Shown here: positions 56,250-64,000 of the stretch, in pieces
Position numbering within the stretch: the first letter of the stretch is position 1
Layout: each line of letters begins with the position of its first letter
DNA from: Thiotrichales bacterium
GTDB taxonomy: Bacteria; Pseudomonadota; Gammaproteobacteria; Beggiatoales; Beggiatoaceae
DNA: 64,000 bases
Assembly (NCBI GenBank): GCA_016744475.1
Contig: JADGEH010000007.1
Coordinates: 1-64,000, forward strand
Reading direction: 5' to 3'
Program-made: the position numbers and the translations under genes
The notes under the pieces: generated by a model
Told to the model about the DNA's origin: nothing
What the model saw: the letters and a program-made list of their open reading frames with translations, nothing else
Databases searched by the model: none

Positions 56250-56390
56250 TAGACGGGTTGCAAGGGGCCTTCATCGACTGCAAAGGCGTGGATTTTGGCC
56301 TGTTTTTCCGCTTTTTCTCAACCAATAGCCCGCTATTCGCCTCAAAACCACACCTTTTCGCTACAAAACCTACCCCTTGCAACCCGTCTA
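56250..56390. repeat. MITE-like element, family 1 (internally deleted)
   Basis: 141 bp, TAGACGGGTTGCAAGGGG to CCCCTTGCAACCCGTCTA, a near-exact terminal repeat. It lacks about 20 bp of the interior found in other copies. The flanking 56391-56539 shows no gene and probably holds the promoter for the CBS kinase. Confidence 0.9.
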
Positions 56391-56539
56391 ATAGCCACTC
56401 ATTCTGTAGGGTCAAATCAGAGGAGATCGTCATCAAGTATTCACATTTGTTTTATAGGCTTACGGGTCGCTTGATGTCACACACTGCTGGAAGGTTCTCT
56501 AAATGCCTTCTGGTGTAGCGTTTACCTCTGGATAAGGCT

Positions 56540-57853
56540 ATGAAAACAACAGATACCATTGCATCTATGATGCTGAAAATCCCTGCTATTAAGCCATCGA
56601 ATACTGTTAATGATGTGGCTCAGTTGTTTTTATCTGAAGATTTTAAGCACCTATTGTCCATCCCTATTGTGGATGCAGGTCAACCCGTAGGGCTTATCAA
56701 CCGTTATGATCTTAATAAGGTGTATTTAAAAATGTATGGGCGTGAACTATATGGCAAACAAGCCATTGCCAAGCTCATGACTAAAGCGGTGATTGTTGAT
56801 AAAAATCAAATGATTGAAGCGGCAAGTCATCACATCACTCAACATATTCGTTTTCCTATTATGGAAGATTTTGTGGTGACTGAAGAAGGACAATATGTGG
56901 GCGTAGGCATTGTATTGGATTTGTTGAAAGCCATGGAAACCCGTGTACTGTCTCGCACTAAAGAATTGAGCAAAGCCTATCAAAGCTTAAAAGAATCTCA
57001 AGCTCAATTGGTGCAATCAGAGAAAATGGCTTCATTAGGACAAATGGTGGCGGGTGTTGCACATGAAATTAATACGCCTTTGGGCTATGTGCGCAACAAT
57101 GTTGAAGTCACTCAAGGATTGTTTGGTCAGGCAAAAGATTTAATTGAAAACTATGCGCAATTAGTCACTTTATTGACGGATGATGAAATAGAAGAAGAGG
57201 TATTAGGAAAGCAATTGGCTTTAGTGGGTGAATTAAGTGAACCTTTCTTAGAAGATGATTTGCTGAACGCTATGGATGAACTATTTAAAGATTCTTTATA
57301 TGGTGTAGATCAAATTTCAGAATTAGTATTAAACCTTAAAGATTTCAGTCGTCTGGATCAAGCTAAAACAGACCATGTTGATTTAAACCAATGTATTGAT
57401 AGTGCCCTGAATATAGGCCGTAATATATTGAAGTATAAAGTGACTATCAAAAAAAAATACGGCCATTTACCGCCTTTAAAAGGGGCACCATCACAATTAA
57501 ACCAAGTGTTTTTGAACTTACTCACCAATGGTGCACAGGCTATTCAAGATAAAGGCACTATTTGGATCAAAACCTGGGCTGATGATAATGGGGTGTATAT
57601 CAGCATTCAAGATAATGGCAAAGGGATTCCTGCAACGGTGATGAAAAGAATATTCGATCCTTTTTTCACCACTAAACCGGTGGGTGAAGGCACTGGGCTG
57701 GGTTTATCCATTAGCTATAAAATTATTGAGCAACACAATGGACAAATTAAAGTGGCTTCAACATTAAATAAAGGAACAAAATTTTTAATCACGCTGCCCT
57801 TAAATAGTGATAAAGCCATTCAGAGCCTATACGAAGATGGGGAATCGAAGTGA
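56540..57853 (+). CDS. CBS-domain histidine kinase
   Basis: 437 residues. A pair of CBS domains (about 1-135: PSNTVNDVAQLFLSEDF..., then FPIMEDFVVTEEGQYVG) would bind adenosyl ligands and act as the sensor. A coiled coil leads to MASLGQMVAGVAHEINTPLG (HisKA, His near 175), then the ATPase domain with NLLTNGAQAI, DNGKGIPATVM, FDPFFTTKPV and GTGLGLSIS. No membrane helix. The gene runs into a MITE-like element: the final residues (about SLYEDGESK) and the TGA stop are encoded by its terminus at 57822. The kinase fold is complete before that point. It is followed by a double-receiver gene and may signal to it. Confidence 0.9.
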   Translation: MKTTDTIASMMLKIPAIKPSNTVNDVAQLFLSEDFKHLLSIPIVDAGQPVGLINRYDLNKVYLKMYGRELYGKQAIAKLMTKAVIVDKNQMIEAASHHITQHIRFPIMEDFVVTEEGQYVGVGIVLDLLKAMETRVLSRTKELSKAYQSLKESQAQLVQSEKMASLGQMVAGVAHEINTPLGYVRNNVEVTQGLFGQAKDLIENYAQLVTLLTDDEIEEEVLGKQLALVGELSEPFLEDDLLNAMDELFKDSLYGVDQISELVLNLKDFSRLDQAKTDHVDLNQCIDSALNIGRNILKYKVTIKKKYGHLPPLKGAPSQLNQVFLNLLTNGAQAIQDKGTIWIKTWADDNGVYISIQDNGKGIPATVMKRIFDPFFTTKPVGEGTGLGLSISYKIIEQHNGQIKVASTLNKGTKFLITLPLNSDKAIQSLYEDGESK

Positions 57854-57982
57854 AAATTTGCCATTTTGAGGCAGGATTTTCGGTTTTTTAAGGCGAATAG
57901 CGGGCTATTCAACGAAAAAAAGCGGAAACCCTGACCAAAAGGGCGGGTTTGCAGCCGATTATCCCGTTTTCGTATAGGCTCT
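57822..57982. repeat. MITE-like element, family 2 (full copy)
   Basis: 161 bp, same orientation as 7941-8100, with AGAGCCTATACGAAGATGGG at the left. Its left end overlaps the last 32 bases of the CBS kinase gene and supplies its stop. The rest of 57854-58166 shows no gene but must hold the promoter of the receiver gene. Confidence 0.95.
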
Positions 57983-58166
57983 CAACCTTCGAATCATTCT
58001 CAACTCTCAGCGGTGGAATCTTAAGCTTTGTTTAAACTGTGCTTAAAAGCATTTCACGCTGTGCTCAGCATCAGTTAATGATTTGAACTTCGTAGAATAT
58101 AGATGATTCTAAGCTTAAAGTGATAGCAGGCAAAGCTCATCACTTTACAATGACAGTGGAGTATTT

Positions 58167-59162
58167 ATGAGCGATAAACCGACCATTTTATTTGTTGATG
58201 ATGAAGAGCGTATTTTACGTTCGCTCAAAATGTTATTTATGGGACTATACAAAGTGAAAACGACGACTGACGGTCATGAAGCGATTAACATTTTGAAAAA
58301 TGAAACCGTTCATGTGTTAGTCAGTGATCAACGTATGCCCAATATGACCGGGGTGGAAGTGTTGCGAGAAGCGCGTAAGGTGTCGCCTAACACCATGCGC
58401 TTATTGCTTACGGGCTATTCAGATTTAGCCGCAATTGTGGGTTCGGTCAATGAGGGTGAAATTTTCCGCTATATCAATAAGCCTTGGAAAAGTGAAGAAA
58501 TTAAAGCCACGATAGAGCAAGCTACACACATTGCTACGCAATTAGAAAGCAGTCGCAAAGCGGCTCAGGCGCAGAAAGCCTTAACTCAATCAGCAACAAC
58601 AGCAACGACACCTGACAGCCAAAGTCAAAACAACGATGATTTGCGTATCCTGGTGCTAGATGAAGAACCCGCTACTTATGAGATTTTGTTGGAATTGATT
58701 AAAGATACCAAACGCATCCATTGGAGCAAAAATACTGAAGATGCTTTTGCACATTTAAGTCAAGAAAGCGTGGCCATTGTGGTGTCAGAAGTGCGCATTA
58801 ATGATGAAGACATCAGTGCACCACTGAAAACCCTCAAACGCTACAACCCGAATATTCTGACCTTAGTGCTGACTTCTTTTCAAGACACAAAGTCATTGAT
58901 TGAACTAATTAACTATGGGCAGGTCTATCGTTTTTTGCCCAAACCTATTCATCAAGGTTTATTAGAAAAAAGCCTACGTGCAGCAATGCAACATTATCGT
59001 GCCATGCAAGCCCGACCTGAATTACTCATGCGTCATGCTGTAGAAAAACCGAAAGAAAAGATAGGAAGCGAACCAAGCAGAAAAATGTCAAAGGCAGTAA
59101 TGGGATATTTGAAAAAAATTCGCTCCCGTCGGCAGAACATAGAAGCGAGCTTTGAACATTAA
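58167..59162 (+). CDS. Double-receiver response regulator
   Basis: 331 residues. Receiver 1 (about 4-120) has VDDEE, the phospho-acceptor Asp in VLVSDQRMP, and KPW, like the receivers of HD-GYP-type regulators. Receiver 2 (about 155-275) has the same fold, but its acceptor region reads IVVSEVRIN, with Glu in place of Asp, so it is probably a pseudo-receiver. A basic C-terminal tail (about 290-331, SRKMSKAVMGYLKKIRSRRQ) may bind DNA or a partner; no known output domain is present. GGAG stands 6 bases before the ATG. The CBS histidine kinase upstream is the obvious partner, by position. Confidence 0.88.
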   Translation: MSDKPTILFVDDEERILRSLKMLFMGLYKVKTTTDGHEAINILKNETVHVLVSDQRMPNMTGVEVLREARKVSPNTMRLLLTGYSDLAAIVGSVNEGEIFRYINKPWKSEEIKATIEQATHIATQLESSRKAAQAQKALTQSATTATTPDSQSQNNDDLRILVLDEEPATYEILLELIKDTKRIHWSKNTEDAFAHLSQESVAIVVSEVRINDEDISAPLKTLKRYNPNILTLVLTSFQDTKSLIELINYGQVYRFLPKPIHQGLLEKSLRAAMQHYRAMQARPELLMRHAVEKPKEKIGSEPSRKMSKAVMGYLKKIRSRRQNIEASFEH

Positions 59163-59185
59163 ACCTGGAAGTCTATTAAATACAC

Positions 59186-59206
59186 AGAGGCTAAGAGCCT
59201 CTTTTT
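59186..59206 (+). terminator. Rho-independent terminator of the receiver gene
   Basis: AGAGGCT-AAG-AGCCTCT followed by TTTTC, 24 bases after the stop. Clear stem and T run. Confidence 0.85.
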
Positions 59207-59216
59207 CATGCAGCCA

Positions 59217-59546
59217 TCACCGAGGCTGAGCACTTTGCAAGCTACTTAAAGCGGCAATAATATCCCTGGGTTCCATCCGCTTGGTGTAAGCTGTTTCATT
59301 AATGTTTAGATTAGCCAACACAGCGTTGGGTGTTTGTGATGACAAGGTATAAACCTTTTGATTTTGCAACATGGCTTGCTCAAGTGCTTTGATAGCAGAA
59401 ATGCCCATACCTTTAATGTTTTCATTAGTGAAGAACAACTCTGGTACTCGGTATTCCAAAGCAGAAGTCATCATGCCAACTTGTTGCACTGTTTGTAACG
59501 TCTCTTGAGTACTGTATATTTTTTGCCCACAAAGATTGCGCAACAA
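59217..59546 (-). pseudogene. Probable gene remnant, unknown family
   Basis: A 109-codon frame starting with TTG. It has protein-like composition (YSTQETLQTVQQVGMM, GISAIKALEQAML, RDIIAALSSL) but I recognise no family. An ATG at 59553 with AGGAG just before it is in a different frame, so a frameshift at the start is likely and the frame may be a remnant of a longer gene. It ends 10 bases from the receiver gene terminator. Low confidence. Confidence 0.35.
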
Positions 59547-59762
59547 CCTTCATATCTCCTAAAAGCCCTGTTACACGAACTTTTTGGGGTATACCAAATC
59601 AATAATCAGTAGCCAAGTTAGTTGAAAATGTATCAAATGAAGGTTGTTTATAAGCTACGGCTGATACTCTCCGCCCGTCACCCTTGAAATCGCCGTAGTG
59701 GTATGCAGTTCCTGCCCCATTCTAAATCCAGTGCGGTAGATACCGTGCTACCAGTTTGATCT

Positions 59763-59816
59763 CACCGCAGAGACGCAGAGTAAAAGCGCTTCCTCTGTGT
59801 TCTTTGCGTCTCTGCG
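59763..59816. repeat. REP-like palindrome (CACCGCAGAGACGC type)
   Basis: CACCGCAGAGACGCA and TGCGTCTCTGCGGTG form a perfect 15-bp inverted pair around about 27 bases, followed by ATTTTTG. This kind of CGCAGAGACGCAGAG palindrome recurs across many bacterial genomes, as I recall. It may also act as a terminator. The rest of 59547-60018 shows no gene. Confidence 0.8.
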
Positions 59817-60018
59817 GTGCATTTTTGTCGTGGCTTACGTTTGAAGCGCGGTTGACCAACCGCTTCTAAGCTATTCTCGATTATTTTGCCTCTCATCCGG
59901 TGTAAACTATCTTAAGTTTGGTAGGATTGTCTTTTTCAAGACAATGTCTGCGGCACATTCATCGCCTCTCTGCTCGCCTTCCGCCTCCACCCTCATGAGA
60001 ACCTTTATTATTTAATCC

Positions 60019-63000
60019 ATGCCAACCTTAACCCTATTTATTTCTTCTCCTGGCGATGTCAATGAAGAACGTGTCATTTCGGCGCGTGTGATTGACCGCC
60101 TGAGCGACGAATTTATCCATCGCGTCACGCTTAAACCGATTTTTTGGGAACATGAGCCGATGCTCATGACCGAAACCTTCCAAACCCAAATCCAACCTCC
60201 TTCAGAGACCGATATTTTTGTCGGTATTTTATGGGCGCGTATCGGCACTCGTTTACCCGCCCATATCACGCGCCCCGATGGCAGCCGCTATGCTTCGGGC
60301 ACTGAGTTTGAATTTGAAGATGCTTGGGCGGGGTTTGAACAAGTTGGCAAACCTGAAATTCTGATTTATCGCAAAACCGCTAAGCCTTTGATCAGCCCGG
60401 ACATGCCGGATTTTGAAGCCCGTCGAGCGCAGAAAGAAGCGGTGGATGCGTTCAGCCGCAAGTGGTTCCAGGATGAAGAAGGTTCTTTTATTGCGGCGTT
60501 TAATCCCTTTGATAATCTGGCGGAATTTGAAGAGCGCTTGGAATCGCATCTGCGCAAACTGTTGCTGCGGCGCTTTCCATCGGATGATACTGACACGCAT
60601 GTGCGCCATATTACGTGGCATGAGGGTTCTCCGTTTCGTGGTTTAGTCACCTTTGAAGCTGAACACACGTCGGTGTTTTTTGGGCGCACGCGGGTGATTA
60701 GCGAAGTGTTAGCCAGCTTGCGCAAAAACGCGCTAGAAGGTTTGCCGTTTATTATGTTGCTGGGCACCAGCGGTAGCGGTAAGTCGTCTTTAGTCCGCGC
60801 TGGCGTTTTGCCTTTGCTGATGCAATCGGGCGTGATTGAAGGCGTGGCGGCTTGGCGGCAAGCTTTGTTTCGTCCGAGTGATTGCGGTGCGGATTTATTG
60901 CTGGGTTTGAGCAAGGTGTTGTTTAATCCTCAAGGCTTGCCTATTGATGATAGCCAAGCCCGTCACAGCAACGGTTTGTATGAGTTATTTCAGGTGTTTT
61001 ATAAGGCTCAAATCTGGCGTAATGAGCCAAGCCGCCAGGTGGAATATGCCAGCCTAGAAAAGAACATCCTGACCTTTGTGGCACATTGTTTAAGCCAAGC
61101 AGAGCACACTTTGGGCGCACAACAAGGGCAAGTGCGGTTGATATTGGTGTTAGATCAATTTGAGGAGATGTTTACTCAAGACATGATCGCGCCACAAATG
61201 CGCAAGGCTTTTGTGGAATTGCTCAGCCTTTTGATCCACTCACGACAATGTTGGGTGATTGCGACGTTTCGCAGTGATTTGTATTACCGCTGTGCAGAAT
61301 TGCCGCGACTGGCGAAGCTGCTGGAGGGTAATGGACAATATTTGCTCACGCCGCCCACCATTGGTGAGTTGACGCAAATGATCCGCTTGCCTGCGTTTGC
61401 TGCGGGTTTGCAGTTTGAAACCGATGCTGTCACGCAAACGCGCTTGGACGAAGTGATTTTACAGTCGATGGCGGACAATCCTGAAAATCTCTCGCTGCTG
61501 AGTTTCACCCTCGATGCTTTGTATCAGCACCGCAATGAACAGGCGTATTTAACCTATGCCGCTTATAAGCAACTGGGCGGCTTAGAAGGCGCATTGGCGC
61601 AACGCGCAGAAACCGCGTTTCAAGCGCTTAATCAGGCCACCCAAGACGCTTTTCCCATCCTCATGCGCACGCTGATTACGGTGAGTAATGGCGATGCTAG
61701 GCCGATGATTGGGCAGCGTTTTTTATATCAAGGCCACCAACAAGACCCGACTTTACAAGATTTATTGAATGCTTTTATTGAAGCCAATCTGATTATTAGT
61801 GGACAAAACACTGATGGCGTGGCGATTGCGCGGATTGCTCATGATGCTTTGCTGCAATATTGGCCGCGTTTAAAGCATTGGGTGCGTGAAAACCAGCATT
61901 TATTGCATATTCGTGTGCGCCTTAAAGATGCCGCACTTCAGTGGCAAGAAGAACAACAGCCGGATGAATTGTTGTTACACGCTGGACGGCGCTTAAATAA
62001 CGCCGAAGAATTGCTTAAGCAATGGCGCGAGGCTTTAGACCCTTTCTTAATTCAATATATTGAAGCTTCGCTACAAGCGGAAAAACATCTTCAAGCCGCA
62101 CAACAACGCAAGGCTTTAGATAAATTACGCACCAGTCGCCGCTGGGCGATGTTATTTGCGAGCTTGGCGGTGGTGGCTTTTATCGGTGGCTTGTTTGGTT
62201 TTGTGGGGCAAAAGAAAGCTAGGGAACAAGCAAAAATCGCTGAAACAGCACGACAAAGCGCACAGCATAATGCGGCGGAAGCCGCAGAATTGGCGATGCT
62301 GGCACAGCAGGAAAAACATCTGGCTTTGCGCACTCAATCACAATTTTTAGTGGCTTTATCGCGTCAACAAACGGATCAAGGCAATGCGGGCAACGGCGTG
62401 TTATTAGCGCTGGAAGCCTTGCCTAACAATGTGCTCAAAGCCCAGCGTCCGTATTTGTTGGAAGCTGAAATCGCCTTACGTCGTGCGCTGGCACATTTGC
62501 ACGAATATAAAGTGTTGAATGGACATACGGATGAAGTGTGGAACTTGAGTTTTAGCGCTGATGGGCGCTATCTGCTCAGCGCTTCGGATGATGGTACTGC
62601 ACGCCTGTGGGACGTTGAGCAAGGTACGCTTAAATATGTGCTGGATGCACATGAGCATCAAGTTTGGCACGCAAGCTTTAGCCCCGATCAACAATACATT
62701 GTGACCGCTTCGCTGGATCGCACTGCGCGTATTTGGGACACCGCAACAGGTCAGGTGTTGCACGTCTTGCGCGGGCATACCAGCGAATTGTATTTTGCCG
62801 ACTTTAGCCCGAATGGGCGCTATATTGCGACCACCTCGCTGGATAAAACCACACGTTTATGGGATGTGCAGACCGGGCAGTTATTGCATTTATTCACCGG
62901 ACACAGCGCAGCCGTAGGCAATGCAGCTTTCAGCCCGGATAGTCAGTTATTAGCCACCGCTTCACGCGACCATACGGCGCGTATTTGGGATGTCAACACG

Positions 63001-64000
63001 GGCGCTTTGCTGCATTCACTCACTGGGCATACCGACGAGTTAAACCATGTGTTGTTTTATCCCGATGGGCAACGTGTGTTGACGGATTCTAACGATGGCA
63101 CGGCTCGCTTGTGGGATGTGGCGACAGGAGCCTTGTTGCACACCTTTGCAGATGAGCATGTGGGTAAAATACTCGGCATGGCGCTCAGCCCTAATAATCG
63201 TTATTTCCTAACCTACACCACGCATCAAACCGCCCATATTTGGGATTTCAAAAAACAACATCCGCAAACTTTATATGGGCACGAGCATACCATCACCGAT
63301 GCGGTGTTTACGCCGGATAGTCAATCCGTCTTAACTGCTTCAAAAGACCACACCTTACGTCTGTGGCGGGTGGATAACGCCACGTCTATTGGCATTATGG
63401 CGGGTCATACCCAAGCGATTCATGCGTTGGCTTTAAGCCCGGATGGAGAGCGTATTGCCAGCGCTTCAGCCGACCACAGCGTGCGTTTATGGTATCGACA
63501 ACCCGCAGGCCATCTCGCCGTGCTACGTGGGCATCAAAACAACTTACAAAAGATGGATTTTAGTGCGGATTCACAGCGCTTTTTCACCCTATCCGAAGAC
63601 CTCGTGCAGGTCTGGGACAGCGCCAGCCAGCGCTTATTACTGCGTTTTACGGCACCCGCAGGACAGCATTTACTGGCGGCGGCTTTAAGCCCGGATGGAA
63701 ACACCTTACTCATCAGCGATGGCACGCCCACATTATCCCTGTGGGATGTGGATAGCCAAACGCTCAAACAGCAGTTTGCACTCGATCATGCGATGAGCGC
63801 TGTGCATTTTGATCATCGCAGCGAACAATGGGTGACTTTAACCGCCTATGGTGCGGTGTATTTATGGCAAGCCGATGGTCGTCATCAAGTTTTACCGACT
63901 CAATATACTCGCTTAAGCCACGCACGTTTTAGCCCAGATGATCGCTATTTATTGATCTTGTCGCGGTATCACGAAGCTCAATTGTGGGATACCCGCAGCG
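60019..64000 (+). CDS. DUF4062-STAND NTPase-TM-WD40 protein (partial at window edge)
   Basis: At least 1327 residues, open to the window end. Residues 1-100 fit DUF4062 (LFISSPGDVNEERVIS), a TIR/SEFIR-like effector-type domain. A STAND P-loop NTPase (nSTAND1-like) spans about 202-640 with Walker A LGTSGSGKSSLVRAG (near 252), Walker B LILVLDQFEE (near 374) and a winged-helix-like end (IAHDALLQYWPRL). One membrane helix (about 710-730) and a coiled coil follow, then at least 12 WD40 repeats from about 828 (GHTDEVW...RLWDV). The WD40 part probably binds a ligand or partner and triggers the NTPase; STAND proteins of this kind act in immunity, signalling or regulated death. The role here is not known. 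No partner gene is in the window. Confidence 0.9.
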   Translation, partial: MPTLTLFISSPGDVNEERVISARVIDRLSDEFIHRVTLKPIFWEHEPMLMTETFQTQIQPPSETDIFVGILWARIGTRLPAHITRPDGSRYASGTEFEFEDAWAGFEQVGKPEILIYRKTAKPLISPDMPDFEARRAQKEAVDAFSRKWFQDEEGSFIAAFNPFDNLAEFEERLESHLRKLLLRRFPSDDTDTHVRHITWHEGSPFRGLVTFEAEHTSVFFGRTRVISEVLASLRKNALEGLPFIMLLGTSGSGKSSLVRAGVLPLLMQSGVIEGVAAWRQALFRPSDCGADLLLGLSKVLFNPQGLPIDDSQARHSNGLYELFQVFYKAQIWRNEPSRQVEYASLEKNILTFVAHCLSQAEHTLGAQQGQVRLILVLDQFEEMFTQDMIAPQMRKAFVELLSLLIHSRQCWVIATFRSDLYYRCAELPRLAKLLEGNGQYLLTPPTIGELTQMIRLPAFAAGLQFETDAVTQTRLDEVILQSMADNPENLSLLSFTLDALYQHRNEQAYLTYAAYKQLGGLEGALAQRAETAFQALNQATQDAFPILMRTLITVSNGDARPMIGQRFLYQGHQQDPTLQDLLNAFIEANLIISGQNTDGVAIARIAHDALLQYWPRLKHWVRENQHLLHIRVRLKDAALQWQEEQQPDELLLHAGRRLNNAEELLKQWREALDPFLIQYIEASLQAEKHLQAAQQRKALDKLRTSRRWAMLFASLAVVAFIGGLFGFVGQKKAREQAKIAETARQSAQHNAAEAAELAMLAQQEKHLALRTQSQFLVALSRQQTDQGNAGNGVLLALEALPNNVLKAQRPYLLEAEIALRRALAHLHEYKVLNGHTDEVWNLSFSADGRYLLSASDDGTARLWDVEQGTLKYVLDAHEHQVWHASFSPDQQYIVTASLDRTARIWDTATGQVLHVLRGHTSELYFADFSPNGRYIATTSLDKTTRLWDVQTGQLLHLFTGHSAAVGNAAFSPDSQLLATASRDHTARIWDVNTGALLHSLTGHTDELNHVLFYPDGQRVLTDSNDGTARLWDVATGALLHTFADEHVGKILGMALSPNNRYFLTYTTHQTAHIWDFKKQHPQTLYGHEHTITDAVFTPDSQSVLTASKDHTLRLWRVDNATSIGIMAGHTQAIHALALSPDGERIASASADHSVRLWYRQPAGHLAVLRGHQNNLQKMDFSADSQRFFTLSEDLVQVWDSASQRLLLRFTAPAGQHLLAAALSPDGNTLLISDGTPTLSLWDVDSQTLKQQFALDHAMSAVHFDHRSEQWVTLTAYGAVYLWQADGRHQVLPTQYTRLSHARFSPDDRYLLILSRYHEAQLWDTRS

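Overview
The window looks like a chromosomal piece of a filamentous sulfur-oxidising gammaproteobacterium of the Beggiatoaceae/Thiotrichales type. The evidence is a dissimilatory APS reductase pair (aprBA), a SulP sulfate permease, an NO-related cytochrome c'/NorE/NorF-like set, many two-component sensors, giant secreted repeat proteins, a STAND/WD40 protein, moderate GC content and a dense population of about 160-bp MITE-like repeats. The assignment rests on gene content only; there is no rRNA or tRNA in the window.

Layout. 1-460: a candidate structured RNA and no clear gene. 461-7897, all minus strand: two tandem AarF/UbiB-like kinases, a PPM/LCMT-type methyltransferase, a B12-binding radical SAM protein, a FeeM-like acyltransferase and two small basic proteins; this could be one functional locus. 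8194-10754, minus: aprB then aprA, closed by a strong terminator. 11549-14742, minus: two overlapping sensor-kinase genes. 15308-15574, plus: a small secreted Cys-containing protein. 15772-42374, minus: two giant exported proteins (3368 and 4842 aa) with an AraC-type regulator between them. The giants have different N-terminal halves (12 NHL + 7 RCC1 blades in one, six tandem beta-helix/Ig units in the other) joined to the same C-terminal half: Calx-beta-like region, 8 InlB-type B-repeats, a 16-residue repeat block, an expandable low-complexity linker and an unrecognised conserved terminal region carrying RRRGRARQV twice.

42783-45316 is a graveyard: a MoxR-like fragment, a secreted-protein gene broken by TGA, and decayed IS5-like and IS4-like transposases. 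45324-46859, minus: SulP permease. 47414-49296, plus: cytochrome c'-like protein, a membrane protein, NorE-like and NorF-like proteins, with a MITE in the middle. 49304-49921, minus: lytic transglycosylase. 50015-52425, plus: a TdeIII-type restriction enzyme and its C5 methyltransferase. Then, all plus: MBL hydrolase, a His/Arg/Gly-rich lipoprotein, HicBA, PepP with a coupled membrane protein, a CBS-domain histidine kinase and a double-receiver protein. From 60019 to the edge: a DUF4062-STAND-TM-WD40 protein, cut by the window end.

The theme not explained by single genes is the set of short inverted-repeat elements. At least three sequence families share one internal plan. They sit at or directly beside stop codons of the UbiB-like kinase, both HK genes, both giant genes, the SulP gene and others, and in several cases supply stop codons, a false start codon or terminal residues. 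They probably influence 3' ends of transcripts as well as gene evolution.
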